The notes: generated by a model not told the origin, from the letters alone. DNA of 64,000 nt from Toxonevra muliebris (GCA_963691655.1 OY829326.1:22060878-22124877); one strand, 5' to 3'; counted from the stretch's first letter, positions 1 to 12,649 are shown. A program made the numbers and translations.

Positions 1-510
1 ATATGTAGCTTATGCATTGCAGAACGTATTGTATTGAAATTTTGCATTGTTTGTTGTGAAATATTAAAACTATTTCAATGCATACTTTTATGCGTTTGTT
101 ATAATGCGATTGTATGTGTTTTTAGTTTTAGTTGTAGTAGTTATTAAAAACCCAGCGGTAAATTGAGAGACTGCAATAGCATTAAGCAAGTGCTTAACTG
201 CAAGCACTTAAGTGCTCTATTAGCACATACGCTGAATATTAAATTTAACATTGCTTGTCCTAGGAGAGTAGAGCTTGTTAAGTGCAGTTCGTTGAGCGCT
301 AATCAAGCGTAACAATCAGTGCCTTAGATAGGTACTTCCGCTCATTCGTTCATTGCTACGTTAGTTAAGAAAAAAAGAAAATAACAAGTATCGATCCATG
401 AATTTCTATTTCTTTATTCTTTTTTTTTTAACTAAAAATATCTAAGATGACAACAATAAAAAGTGGCAACTGATTGTCGTAGTACGCTGCAATTCTGTTC
501 AGCAACGTGA
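1..510. other. Intergenic, no gene seen
   Basis: A+T-rich sequence without a supported gene. The stretch 180-300 carries several short AAGCACTTAAGTGC-like palindromic pieces whose meaning is unclear. Confidence 0.5.
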
Positions 511-518
511 ATTACGCA

Positions 519-1282
519 TAGTGTTGATTAGATACCCACATAGTATCGATTCTTTTACTCATTACTTGTATCCAATAAAAGTATCAATGGAACCGAAAAT
601 ATCTGAAAAAAGTATCGGGTATGTACTTGTATCGAATAGTCGTTTAAATACACAAATTACACTACCCAACACGAAATTGGTATCACGATGGCGTCCTCAG
701 TATTTCGCCTATACATCATGTTTTTGAGATATTTCGAGTTGAAACACGTGAGTCATGTAAAAATGACGTATTAGCTGCCTGGCGTAAAGTAAAAGTTGTA
801 ATTTGTTGAGTAGTTAACTTATATGATATTTATTATATTTAGATACAAGTCGCTAGATAATTTATAATGGCAGGAAAACTAATCAACAGATTGAAGATTG
901 TTAAAAATATTTTATTTTAATGAAAAGGTTTCAATATACATTATATTCTACATACATGGGCGGCAATATTTTCTAGAACTTCACTACTGTACTGTAATAT
1001 TTTCATACTGTATTGCAAATTGCAATATGAACTAAAATATTTTAAATATGCATATTGAATACTTCTGCAGTATTATGAATTATATTATTAATTGCTTAAT
1101 CTCAATCTAAAATATTATATAGCAATATTTCAGTTTTATAAATCAATGTTTTCTAAAGTATCGAGTATTCTATACTGACTCTTTTTTGTCGATACCAAGT
1201 AAAATACTTATGGTATAGCATCGAGTAAAAAAAAAGTACTTGAATCGAATGAAAAGTATTTACTTGTATAGAATCATCACTA
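519..1282. mobile_element. hAT-type MITE, copy A, with perfect 8-bp target duplication
   Basis: A 764-bp non-coding element with ends TAGTGTTGATTAGATAC and, inverted, TAGTGATGATTCTATAC. It is flanked by a perfect 8-bp direct repeat ATTACGCA at 511-518 and 1283-1290. An 8-bp duplication is the signature of the hAT superfamily. The interior is rich in GTATCGA and ACTTGTAT motifs. A second copy lies in the opposite orientation at 24571-25330. The short ORF inside (from 521) is conserved between copies only because the DNA is; no transposase is seen, so it depends on enzyme supplied elsewhere. Confidence 0.85.
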
Positions 1283-1499
1283 ATTACGCAGCGCTTTATT
1301 TCTGCTTTTTCGGACTGCATAAGAAACTGAGCAAATATGCTCAGAAACTTAAATGAGAAAATTTGTGTGAACGCAGTTTGCCCTGTTTAAACATTCGTTA
1401 TACATTCGCACAAAAAAATGTGGAATGCGGATCCGAATGCGAATATCAAAATTATACGAATGTTTCTCTTATAGCGAATACTCATGAAGACATCCGTAA

Positions 1500-2470
1500 C
1501 ATCCCTAGTTTGTTCTAACCAGCCTCCTTGGTTTGAATTTTCACCTGACCCTTGGTTTTCTTTTGGTCTAAGTTTTTATTTGAGTATTGGCATGATTTTC
1601 AGTATGAACTTTAGTCCAACTTATGGTTTCCCTTCGTTAATTTTTTGGTCTGTATTTCAGTATGAAGTTTGGTGGAACTTTAGTCTACATTTAATCTGAT
1701 TTTTCAACTGATTTGTAATCTGAACTTAGGGTTGAGTTTTGTATATTTTTAATCTGATTTTCGTTTGATAACACTGCCTTGCAAATTTCAACTTTTCTTG
1801 TGCGAATAAAATGGCTTCTGGTGATTCCGAATGAATTTTTCATGCTGAATACGAATCTGTGGTCAAAAACTTTCCATTACGTCACGTTTTCGAAAAAAAA
1901 GGGGTTGATATCCCTATAAAGAACGTTTTTGGCCATTTTTCATGCGCATGGTTTAGCCTTTAATTTCTGATATTAGCGAAGTTGATGGCATGTCAGGGTT
2001 CAGCTCCACAATTTAAAAAAATGGAGAAAAACACTGTTTTTAGGGAAAACGTGACGTGATGGGAAGTTTTTGACACCAGACTCGTATTCAGCATAGAAAA
2101 TTCATTTGGAAATACTAGGAATCATTTTATTCGAAAAACCCATGCTGGGCATTATACTGCCCTACTGAACATTTCATTCTGAGCTTTGTTCCAAATTTTT
2201 TATTGCTTTTAGTTTGAATTTCGTAAGGTTTTTTTTCTGGTCTGAATTTAGATGTGAGTTTTGGTCCAATCTTTGGATTAAATTTTGGTCTGCTTCTGCT
2301 CTGAGTTTTGGTCTAAACTTTATATATTCTACATTTGGCCAAATTTTTTGTACGAATTGGTCCGCTTTTGATATTTTAAATTTTTTTCTGCTTTTGGTCT
2401 GATTATTGCGTTAAATTTTCGGAATAAATTGAAGCCGGATTTTAGAATTAAACTTTTGGTCAACCCAGTA
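1500..2470. repeat. Degenerate TTTTGGTCTGA minisatellite tract, split by a fold-back element
   Basis: Before and after the fold-back at 1771-2155 the sequence is a drifted tandem array of an 11-13-bp unit close to TTTTGGTCTGAA (1505-1760 and 2165-2465). The same unit, on one strand or the other, fills 6880-8220, 39950-40290, 44390-45060 and 50880-51510. The open frames it makes are by-products and not genes. Confidence 0.65.
1771..2155. mobile_element. Fold-back element, family FB1, short copy
   Basis: About 385 bp with long terminal inverted repeats of roughly 120 bp. Each arm runs inwards from ACACTGCC-like ends through the GAATGAATTTTTCATGCTGA block to an ACGTCACGTTTTC block. Larger or half copies are at 54112-55020, 11960-12072 and 47828-47974. 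The right terminus is eroded. No coding capacity. Confidence 0.75.
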
Positions 2471-3575
2471 AGTTTTTCTATTAGAATTTAAAACTTTTAT
2501 ATATAGTTAAACTAAAATGCTATTGCCATCTCTAGTTATACTTTATAAATGGATAAAGTGAGTGAAAGAAAATCCGGTTGGAAACGGAGTAAAGTTTAGC
2601 GATATCAAGAACCTCGAACTGAAGCATGATTTTTTGAAGTCATAAAAGAAAATAATCTCTCACGTCCCTGCTGAAATTTTATAAATTTCTTTTGATATTA
2701 AGATGTCAATCAAAAGAATAGAGTAACAATGTATGGCTATGCATTTATAATGTATGACTATAAATATGAATATATCTTCAATAAGTTAAAGTGTTAATAA
2801 TCTAATAGACAGAAAAAAATACTTAATGTTATTTTGTGGTTAAATATTTTATATATTAAAATAATATACAAGCATAATAAACAAACAAAAAACAAAATCA
2901 TACAATAATCAACAGCACATCATCAGATGTAGATCATTAATATTAATATCCAATATTAATAATAAAAGATATGCAGTCTTAAGCGGCAGCACCAACAAGT
3001 CTACCTTTAAAAGCTCCAGATAACCTTAAAATCGTTTACAGCATCATTATTTGGAAACGTGTGCTCCAAAATGCATGCTGATTAAAAGAGTTAGCTAGAG
3101 GTATACATTTATTTGAAAATTACAAATTCATTAATTTTACCAATCGTTAAAAATTAATGACAAGTTGACACGCCCCTCAAAAACACGATATTTAGTTAAT
3201 GTAAACAAAAAAACTTAAGTCTCTAATTAAGCAAAAAACATATAAGGTCTATTCAAGTTCTTCTTTTTCTACTACTTCGTATGCTTCTTTTTATAGTTTT
3301 ACTAGTTTTTTGTTTGTTAATTGAACAACATTGCCAAGCGTTTGGAAATATTGCACCAACTCTGCTGCTTTCTGCTCACTCGTTTTCGCTTATTTGCACA
3401 TATATAATTAACTTATCTTTTTAAGTTTATAACTATATTGTGGCAAAATCTCATTATGTTTTCTTGTATTTTGCAGCTTTTGTTGTGCTTTTGTGTTAAT
3501 TTTTGTTCAGAATTCAGTGATTCTTATTTCTGATTTTTAATGTGGCTTTGAAGGGTGTGAGATTTTGTAGAAATA
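2471..3575. other. Intergenic, no feature seen
   Basis: A+T-rich DNA with simple poly-A and TTTCTTT patches. No open frame, RNA gene or repeat with recognisable ends. Confidence 0.4.
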
Positions 3576-3875
3576 CATCAAAGTCTCGATTTACGCCGTT
3601 AACTGGGACCAGAGAAAGACGACGCAAACCGGAATAATTTTCCTTATGTACATATTTCAACAATTTGTTTTATAATTGGTACTAAAATAAAATTAATTTG
3701 TGATTAAAAATCGAAATTTTAATAAATAAGACATACATACATTATACATGCTAACAAAAAAATCTTTAATTCATTATACGACAACGATAAATCTTTGCAA
3801 CCACGAAACCTGTTAAAGAAGTTATGTCATTATGAAATGACGCAAATCAGAACAACCTAAATCGAGGTTTTGGTG
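3576..3875. mobile_element. pogo/Tc1-mariner-type MITE with TA duplication
   Basis: About 300 bp flanked by TA (3574-3575 and 3876-3877). The ends are imperfect inverted repeats, CATCAAAGTCTCGATTTACG and CACCAAAACCTCGATTTAGG. A CCTCGATTTA core next to TA resembles pogo-like termini. It sits about 280 bp upstream of the TATA box of the first family gene. No transposase remains. Confidence 0.6.
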
Positions 3876-4158
3876 TATTAGAAATATATACTTGCATTTT
3901 ACCAAGGAAAATTAAAAAGATGAAACCATACAATTAAACTCTTGGCCCCACCACATGAAATTTATGAACAACGCTAAGAAGCTCTTCACAACTTCCGTAC
4001 TAAAAATCATAATTTCGATGGCGATGAAGGAGCGACTGAGATGAAGATAAATAAAAAAAGAGATTAATGAAAAGCGAAAAGATACAGTCGAAAAGAAACA
4101 ATCGTTTTGAAAAAAAGATTTTTAAGATTTTTAATTTAGTTTTTGTCTAGTATTTGTG

Positions 4159-4194
4159 TATAAATAATAAACACTTCAGTTGTTTTCATCATTC
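4159..4194 (+). promoter_or_regulatory. Core promoter of the 4.2-kb gene (TATA + initiator)
   Basis: TATAAATA at 4159-4166, followed at the right distance by TCATTC (4189-4194), a match to the fly initiator. The predicted start A at 4191 lies 32 bp from the TATA box and gives a leader of about 54 nt to the ATG at 4245. Confidence 0.7.
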
Positions 4195-4244
4195 AATAAC
4201 TTGTCTTCACTGGAGTAGAGTCATTGTGTTACAAAACAAAAACT

Positions 4245-5176
4245 ATGGTATGCATTTAAAGCCAAAAACAAAGCTAACAATATTTTTTAAGCCAATACAG
4301 TTCACTACTAGTGAAATTTGCTAACAATGGAATATTTTTTGTTTTCTATAGAAATTCTTCGCTGTTGTGGGACTCGCCCTGGTGGCATGTGTCTACGCTG
4401 ATGTCTCCGAATTATCGGGATACAATTACGACCAACATTCAGCAGGTGGAGGTGGAGGTGGAGGTGGATTCTCTTCAGGAGGCGGAGGTGGATTCTCTTC
4501 AGGAGGTGGAGGTGGATTCTCTTCAGGAGGTGGAGGTGGATTCTCTTCGGGAGGTGGTGAATCAGGATACAATTATCAACAACCTGCTCCAGCCCCAGCA
4601 CCTGAATATCACGCACCAGCACCTGAATATCATGCACCAGCACCTGTACATCATGCACCAGCACCTGTATATCATGCTCCAGCACCTGTACATCATGCAC
4701 CAGCACCTGTATATCATGCTCCAGCACCTGTACATCATGCACCAGCACCTGTATACCATGCTCCTGCACCTGTACATCATGCACCAGCACCTGAATATCT
4801 TGCACCAGCCCCAGCACCTGTATATCATGCCCCAGCACCAGTACATCATGCACCAGCACCTGAATATCATGCACCAGCCCCAGCACCTGTATATCATGCC
4901 CCAGCACCAGTACATCATGCACCAGCCCCAGCACCTGTATATCATGCACCAGCACCTGTACATCACGCACCATCTCAACAATATCTTGCTCCTGCTAGTG
5001 GTGGATCATTCTCCTCAGGTGGGGGTGGAGGATCATTTTCTTCAGGCGGTGGTGGAGGATCATTCTCTTCAGGCGGTGGCGGATCATTCTCTTCAGGAGG
5101 TGGCTCATCTGATTTACAAAGCGATGGCTACAGATACAAAACTGTTCGCCGATTGAGACACAGAAATCGTGCTTAA
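4245..5176 (+). CDS. Secreted Gly-rich / AP-repeat protein with C-terminal GYR motif (two exons)
   Basis: Exon 1 coding is only the ATG (4245-4247). The intron is 4248-4351 (GTATGC..TATAG) and exon 2 is 4352-5176, giving 275 residues. Residues 1-17 are a signal peptide (MKFF..VYA) cut before DVSEL. Then come a Gly block (about 33-68, GGGGGFSS units), an Ala/Pro/His/Tyr block (about 77-213) alternating APVYH and APVHH with a 14-residue (42-bp) period, a second Gly/Ser block, and the basic tail DGYRYKTVRRLRHRNRA, the GYR motif. It is probably a secreted structural protein of a cuticle or matrix type; this is inference from composition. Poly(A) signals AATAAA at 5248 and 5266. Splicing is predicted, not shown, but the same structure recurs in seven other genes here. 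The open frame starting at 4367 misses the signal peptide start; antisense frames here are by-products of the repeat. Confidence 0.88.
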
Positions 5177-5271
5177 GTTGCTTAGCTTAGTTTAGCGCTG
5201 TGATTTGTTGAACAATCTTTGTTATGATATGTTAGTTCATGGAACTAAATAAAAAAAGAACGCCGAATAAA

Positions 5272-6820
5272 TGAATGAATAAATAAAAGATTTTTTTACT
5301 TAATTTATGAAGTAATGTATTTTAAGCAACTATAGAAAATAAAGAAATAAATTAACGATCAAGTCGAAGGTATTGGTAGCTAGCATTAAAAATGGCACAA
5401 ATCAGATCATGATCCATTTGGAAATCAGTAAATATTCATTAATGCTTGGAATCATTTTCGAAAAAGAATTGAATGCAATATTTTAACTGCAGCCTATGAG
5501 TGTAGTATTTCAAAGTCATTTGAATTATTTCTGATTTCCTTTTAGAACTTTTAAATGTCAAGAAAAGACGCAGTACTGCCAGAATAAATATTATTGGCTT
5601 TTGGAGTGAAAAGTTTTATAATTTTTTTATTATTGAATATTATACAATAACATAAGCTACTCCGACATTTTTTTACTCAATACCCAATATCACATCTGCG
5701 ATAAAAATAGTCTCCATAAAAAATTAGGGGATGCTTCGAAATAGCAAAATGTACTCAGTCCCCCAATCTTGGAGTTAACTACTTAAAGAGTCAAAACTTT
5801 AATTTCTTTTATCCTTTTCTCTGTAATTTTCACAAATCACATATTTGTATACATTTTTCGACAAAAATTCCAGAAAGGGACCCAAAAAGTATTACAGATT
5901 AATTTTGGATTGCTGATCACAAATATTGATTTATATTATTTATTGTATTGTTTACTCGGGGCTGAAGGCAAACTTATAGTAGAGGGAATTGATAGAAATT
6001 AAAATCAAATGTCACGTCGCTGTCGTGTGAAATTTCATAATATGTATGGCTTTATAAGTGTGTGTTTTATTACATATTTAACTTTAAGCCCAAAAGTATG
6101 CAGCACATAATTTCTATATCAAAAATGGTTGTGGAATATACTTATACATCAATGGAATAGTGGGATATACCAAAAATTGTTTTTATTTATTGTTTATAGT
6201 TTATTCTTTCCTAATTTAAATTCTAAAATATTATCAACATAAAACGATATAAACTTGCAAAAAGCGAGAAAAGTGCATTAAATAGCGATAAAGAAAGATT
6301 TAAAAAACCCATGGTTGTACCTTATGGAACCGAAAAACGAGAACTTTTATAATGAAGTAAACAACAATGCGTAAAGTACGGTAAGTCTTATTTTAGTTTT
6401 TTCATAGCTTCTTAATTTTTAAATACTAAGTTCAAATATTAAATGATTGGTGTCTATGGAAAAGTTATTGGTTATCAAACTCTGAACATTTTTTGTTTTG
6501 CATCAATACCCACATTATCACTTCTTCTCCTCATTTTTGAGGTTAATTCAGTAAAACCTTTTTTTTAGAAGTGACCCTACGTTTCTTTGGAAGAAGGGTC
6601 AAAGTTTGACGACGACCTAAGATTTGTGAGCAGCTATCCAAAAGTAATCGTAAAACATTTCGTAAATTTCCATCTGATTTTCGCTGTACAATTTTATTAA
6701 TAAATTTAAGGTCGATTTTATAAACCCACAGTAAAAAGAAGAAAAAAAAATGCCGAATAAAATTTGGAAAACCATTTTCTGTAATATGAAATACTTGTGA
6801 ATTATAGCTATATATTCATA
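5272..6820. other. Intergenic, no feature seen
   Basis: A+T-rich spacer after the first family gene. No supported ORF, tRNA or bounded repeat; the frame at 6617-6874 (-) runs into the hAT-like element and has no recognisable product. Confidence 0.4.
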
Positions 6821-8550
6821 CAGTGGCGGTTCTAGGATTAGGGTTTGGGGGGGCGCTATCACTATCACTATCACAATCGACCAAAACCCAGACTTAGACC
6901 AAAAACTGGTGCAAAAATTTTATCAAATAGAGGTAAAAATTAAAAGAAGACTGGAAAGAAACTGAGACCAAAATTCAAACTCAAATCGGATAGAAATTTA
7001 TGCGGAAATTTCGACCAAATTTCGTACTAAAATTCAAATACTTTTTTCAGATCTAAGTTCAAACCAAGAAAAGAACCAAATTCAGACCAAAATGATATCA
7101 AATTCAGATCAAAATCTTGATTATGACATTTCTGATGGATTTATATTGTTAAATGATCTATTTTGAGAAAACAATTTGAAGGAAATTTTAATTTTCTTTG
7201 AGAAAAATTTTTGATGAAACAATTTGATACATCTCAATTTTTTGGGTCATTTTTGGTCGAAACAAAAACCCGAAAAAAAAATGAAATTAAGATAACAATT
7301 GGTTTGGATAGTAAAGTACTACTGATATGAATATATATTTTAAACGAATTCATATCACTCGTAACATTGATATCACTATTAACATCGGCCTGGTGGTGAG
7401 TTTATGATCTCACAACTCCATAACCAAGCACTTCATTTTTATGAAAAATTAAATACGTTCTTTAAGCCTGGTATACATTACTTAAAATGTAATTATACCT
7501 TAATTTGACCAAAAAACCAATACGTTTTAAATTTCAACGAGATCCGTACACGCTTTCGGGTACCGAGCAACAACCGGTGAAAAAAAAAACAATGTTCAAA
7601 CCACGAATCGGCCCAAAAACAAGAACGCAGACCAATAATTAGAGAAAACTTTAGGCCAAAAGGACACCAAATACCGAATGAAAGTAACCCAAAACTCAAA
7701 CCAAAAATTAATAGGAATATCTGATAAATATTTACATCAAAAAATTTTAACTTAAATTAAATAAAAACTAACCAAAATTCCCGACGAATTCAGCCAAATT
7801 TTAAAACAAAATTCAGACCGATTTCGGACCGAAATTAAGACCAAAATAGTATCAAAATCAAGCCAATTCGGACTAAAATATTAACCACAACTCAAACTAA
7901 GAGTTAGACTAAAACTGAGGCTAAAAAGACGCCAACAAATACAAATTAAAAGCAAACCAAAATTTAGACCGGAAATCAGTTCAAACGCTGGTCTGCAAAC
8001 GCTGGAAAGCAAATCAAAATTTTGACCAAACATGGATTAAAACTCAAACCAAATTCAGATTAAAGTTCAAACTAAAAAAAAACAAAATTTTGACTTACAA
8101 TCAAACCAGAATTTAGATCAAAAACGGGCAAAAACGGAAAAGTTAAACCAATATCAGACTAAAATTCAATACAAAATTTAATCCAAAAACTAGACCATTA
8201 TCAAGCTTTCTAAAAGTAAGACATTTATAAGCTGGCATTGAAATTGTGGATTCAATGTAGTCTGAATGTATTTAATAACCAATTGCACTGTAACGTGCAT
8301 CCTATTGGCACGCCCAGCATGGCGGGTAATCAGAATTGATTATTATTATTAAAGTATAATATAAAATAATTTTTTAAATCTTAAAGTTTTTCGTTTGTGC
8401 TGATAGTATATACTTCTCATTGCTGATGGTTTTTTTTTTTGGAAAAATCTAAATATTTTTGATTTCTCGAAAATTACTGTTTACTATAAGATTGTCGGGT
8501 TCTGGGGGGAGGCTTCAGCTCCCATATTCCCCCCCCTGGATACGCTACTG
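6821..8550. mobile_element. hAT-like element filled with degenerate minisatellite
   Basis: The left end CAGTGGCGGTTCTAGG and the right end, inverted, CAGTAGCGTATCCAGG are followed inwards by G-runs. Flanks are TATTCATA (6813-6820) and TATTCATT (8551-8558), a 7/8 match in an 8-bp duplication as expected for hAT. Between about 6880 and 8220 the interior is a drifted array of ACCAAAATTCAGA units, the reverse of the TTTTGGTCTGA tract elsewhere. No transposase frame is left. Confidence 0.65.
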
Positions 8551-8558
8551 TATTCATT

Positions 8559-10434
8559 CTTCTTCTCTTTATATCAAATATCACTATTATGCGTCAGATC
8601 TTTCTGGCGCCTTGAAGATATGCAACAAAAAATATATAATTTTTTTTTACTTTTGTAGCCCATTTTACTTTGTTGCCCAATAAGATGTTTACCATTTTTA
8701 TGATGAGAATACAAATTAATATTAATGGAATAAAGTTTCTTTCGAAGCACAGGGCTTCCACAAGGCTTTTCTCTTTGGCACGATATGCTGAAAATGATTT
8801 GGCGTTACATTCGGTTCATACTTGAATATTCAGTTCAATTAGTACAGTTAGAGATTTTCCCAGTAGGCGGAGTCTAGTCCTTATTTGCGAGGAGCTAACA
8901 TTTGCAAAGTTAATGTCGGAAGGTTTCTTTTACTCTAGAATCATTGCAGCTTCGATGCTAATATTATGGTACTTTTCTTTTAAAATTTTTTTTAATTACA
9001 CTTTCCATAAAGAAAAGCAAGACAGATGATTTATAATTAACTGTGAAATATAATCTGAAAAATTCGCTCTCAATTTGCGGAAACTCTGGCAATAGCAAAC
9101 TAAGAGTAAAATTTACCTAAAAAAACTTTGCACTTCGGCACGGGGGCTTGGCCTAACGCAGTAGACCCCTTCTATTCGTGCGCATGAATGGATGCGGAAG
9201 CTCTGTCCAAGGCCTCCATGGAATTGGAGCCATAAAATAATAAAAGAAGAAGACATTAATGTAAAGCAAAGCACAAAGTGAAGCTATGAGCAACGCGAAA
9301 TGAATATCATTGTGTTAGTTTCAGTGATATTAAAAACAAATTATTTTGGTTTTAGTTTTAAATTTCACAAAGAGTGATATTGGCCCTACTGTAATTACTG
9401 TATTCGAAAGAGAATCGTCTTTTTATTTCTCAATAAATAAAGAATTTATGATAAAAATATTTAGGCAGGCCAGATATTTGCTGCTCATTTATAAAAGAAT
9501 ACTTCTTTTTCCAAACTATCTCAATAAAAATGAAGAATAAAATAAAATAAGAATTACACGGTGCTGCAGTGAAAATGAATGTTTGGCCGTTGGGAATCCG
9601 CCACAATTCCTTATCAGTTATCTTAATGACAATTCTTATTTGTCTTTCAACATCATACATTAGTTACTAATATATGAAATCATAGCCTAAAATTATTGAA
9701 CACAAAAATATGCAATACAAAAATTATACAAATATTAAAAAGAGGGGATTACTGGTCAAAAATCCGAAATAAAATTTTAATAACTCATTCCCAAATAATG
9801 AAAATAATTATATTCAAATTATTATCATTCGTGCTCAATTAGATTTCATGGCCACTTAGGCTGTTCTCAAATTTATCTCAATATTTTAGATACAATTTTA
9901 AAATATTTTCTTTTTTATAGAGCTTTTTGCTTTAATTGATTAGATAATGAACAAATATTTACGTCATACATATGTAATTTTTCAAAATAATAATATATGT
10001 AAATAAAACGAAACTATATTTCTTACATTTTAAAGTTTGCTAGTCAGGCCAAATTGAATTAAACAATGACGAGCGTGCGATCACGTGTTTTTATTCCTCA
10101 GTTTTTCACATCAAAATCATCAAATGCCATATACTGATATCAGGAAGCAGTAACTTGTGCTGACGAGACTTTACGCATATGTGATGATATGAAGACACAC
10201 GCAAGTCTTAAGAAGCTTACCAAAAAACAAAACATACAAAAATAATTAATAAACAAAAAATTACCATATGAAAAAACAAGAATATAAATAAAAAATTGAC
10301 AACCACCAAAAAAAAAGGACAGGTTATTTTTGATACCAAGAAAGAGCTTGAAGAATCTATCAGAAGAAATGATTTGTCTTTCTTAATTTTCGTTTTCGGT
10401 CTACACGATTTTACTGTTGCGTGTAACCTTATCA
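8559..10434. other. Intergenic spacer with one SINE fragment
   Basis: Apart from the SINE 3' end at about 9140-9245 there is nothing I can support. Frames at 9346-9540 and 10217-10435 are A+T-rich and have no recognisable motif. Confidence 0.4.
9140..9245 (+). repeat. 5'-truncated SINE, family SINE-B
   Basis: Matches the 3' third of the tRNA-derived SINEs at 41942-42232 and 55122-55405: a ccccttctattcgtg block, then aatggatgcggaagctc and the final gccataa. It ends in an A-rich AATAATAAAAG tail. The tRNA-like head is missing. Confidence 0.6.
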
Positions 10435-10472
10435 TATATAAAAGCAGCTACTTGGCAACTTAATGATCATTC
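10435..10472 (+). promoter_or_regulatory. Core promoter of the 10.5-kb gene (TATA + initiator)
   Basis: TATATAAA at 10435-10442 and TCATTC at 10467-10472, so the predicted start A at 10469 is 34 bp downstream. The leader to the ATG at 10509 is about 40 nt. Confidence 0.72.
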
Positions 10473-10508
10473 TAGTCGTAACTTAGGATACCACACCAAC
10501 AAATCAAA

Positions 10509-11448
10509 ATGGTGAGCAAAAAATCTATCTGCGTTCGATTCGTAGATCTGTATATTTATTTACTTGAAATTTGAATTAAAAAAAAAATGTTTTTCCTTGT
10601 AGAAATACGCTGTAGCAATTTTGGCTTTGTGCGCCATGGCCTCCGCCGGTGGAATTTCCAACGATTACCTGCCACCACATGTTGATGAACCTGTAAATGA
10701 GTATTTACCTCCAGTTGAGCACCACCAAGCTCCCGCGCCAGTATACCATGAACCAGCTCCAGTGTATCATGCTCCCGCACCAGTACATCATGCTCCAGCT
10801 CCAGTGTACCATGCTCCCGCACCAGTACACCATGCTCCAGCTCCAGTGTACCATGCTCCCGCACCAGTACACCATGCTCCAGCACCAGTGTATCATGCTC
10901 CAGCACCAGTACATCATGCTCCAGCACCAGTGTATCATGCTCCAGCACCAGTACATCATGCTCCAGCTCCAGTGTACCATGCTCCAGCACCAGTATATCA
11001 TGCTCCAGCTCCAGTTCAGGTGCCCCACAATGACTACTTGCCACCTCAAGTTCATCATGAACCAGCGCCAGTATATCATGCTCCAGCTCCAGTTCATCAT
11101 GCTCCAGCTCCTGTACACCATGCTCCAGCTCCAGTTCACCATGCTCCAGTCTATCATGCTCCAGCACCCGTTCACCATGCTCCAGCTCCAGTATATCATG
11201 CCCCAGCTCCAGTGCATCATGCCCCAGCTCCAGTGTACCACGCCCCAGCTCCAGTGTACCATGCCCCGGCTCCAGTGCACCATGCTCCAGCACCAGTGCA
11301 CCATGCCCCAGCTCCAGTATACCACGCTCCAGCTCCAGTCAGCGAATACTTACCCCCTCAAGTTCATCATGAATCAGCTGGTGAACTCCAATCTGATGGT
11401 TACCATTACAAAACTGCTCGTCGTTTCAGACAGCGTCGCCGCCATTAA
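10509..11448 (+). CDS. Secreted YHAPAPVHHAPAPV-repeat protein with YLP and GYR motifs (two exons)
   Basis: ATG exon 10509-10511; intron 10512-10602 (GTGAGC..TTGTAG); exon 2 10603-11448; 282 residues. Residues 1-16 are the signal peptide (MKYAVAILALCAMASA). The mature start is divergent (GGISNDYLPPH, without DVS). YLPP motifs occur at the N-terminus (twice), mid-protein (NDYLPPQ) and before the tail (SEYLPPQ). Between them are long runs of alternating YHAPAPV and HHAPAPV, a 42-bp period. The tail is DGYHYKTARRFRQRRRH. AATAAA at 11607. Likely an extracellular structural protein. The repeat makes nearly all six frames open, which explains the overlapping frames; only this one has promoter, splice sites, signal peptide and family tail. 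Confidence 0.9.
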
Positions 11449-11959
11449 GCTAATGACCGAATTTCAGTATATACCTATTCTAAAATATACTGAAACTAGC
11501 TACGACTAACTTTATATATATATATATTTAAGTATTCTGTTTGTTTTATACCAAACATTTTACCTTATTTCTATTAAATTTCTGTTTACTTTTTTCATAA
11601 CGAACGAATAAATTTCTATCCCCAAAAATATTTGGAAATCATTGATATTGAAATTTGTGTTTAAAGTTCAATGGGGAAATTGAACTCATTACGATTTTTC
11701 AAAAACTCGAAAAGTTTTTAAATAAGGTAATTTTTTCGTCATAAAAAATTGTTTTTTATTTTTTAGGTAATTTTTCTATTCTTGGGGCATTTATAGGGCA
11801 ATTTTATTCTGAGAGAATAAACACAATAAGAAACTGTAGTGTCGAGAATATGCAGAAAAAAAATAAAACAAAAGCATTTCGATTTGGTTAGATTTTTAGA
11901 TTTTACAATTCTTTTTGTTTTTATTTATTTTGTCAATTGTCAAAAAATAAAAGGAAACT

Positions 11960-12072
11960 TTAAAAACGTGATGTGATGGCAAAGTTTTGACCTCCGATTC
12001 GTGTTCAGCATAAAAAATTCATTCGGAAACACTAGAAGCCATCTTATTCGCAAAAACCATTCCGGGAATTGA
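11960..12072. mobile_element. Half copy of fold-back family FB1
   Basis: One arm only: from AAAACGTGATGTGATGG through GTGTTCAGCATAAAAAATTC to an eroded terminus near 12070. It matches the right arms at 2040-2155 and 54900-55020 with substitutions. The partner arm is absent. Confidence 0.65.
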
Positions 12073-12649
12073 TACCTATGCCTACCTATAAAAACATATG
12101 CAACATTTCTGGCCTACGAGATTTTTAATTGATTGAAAGGAAGTAATGGTTCCCATGTATATTTGTACGCTGAACCCGAATCCGGATGCAAAATTTTTCT
12201 GTAACATTAAGATTTCTTTAAGAAAAAGATCGACTTTATTTACAAGTTTTTTTAAATAATATTTTTATTTAATTTTGTAATATTTTCGTTTCAGCCTATA
12301 CTAAATCAGTATTTAATCAGATTCGAAAATACAATAAAAAAAAAATTCCTAAAAATTTCAAAATACTGTTTGTTGCCGTCTTAAAATCCAGAAACAACTT
12401 TTTAAATTAGTTTTAGTAAATTCGTTATAAACTGCTGTTTATATGTATACCTTTTGAACTATTCTGAGTAAATTTGTGATTCGATCTTGAAATTCATTAT
12501 AATTTCGAAAAACTTTAAACTATTTTATTTAAAACGAACAATAATTCCAGAAGAATGTCGAAAAGTCAAAGAATTAGCAGATCGGACGATCGTTTCGGAA
12601 CCCGATATAGTTACTCATCAGATATACAAATCCTTTTTTTCGAACTTTA

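Noticed and set aside
521..727. ORF conserved with 25179-25436 (minus)
   Set aside because: Conserved only because both lie in copies of the same hAT MITE; no transposase motif.
4308..4981. Long minus-strand frames across the AP repeat of the first gene
   Set aside because: They arise because the repeat period is a multiple of three, leaving all frames open. No signal peptide, promoter or splice context on that strand.
10556..11325. Minus-strand frames of 206-245 residues across the 10.5-kb gene
   Set aside because: Shadows of the 42-bp coding repeat. The plus strand has TATA, initiator, splice sites, signal peptide and family tail.
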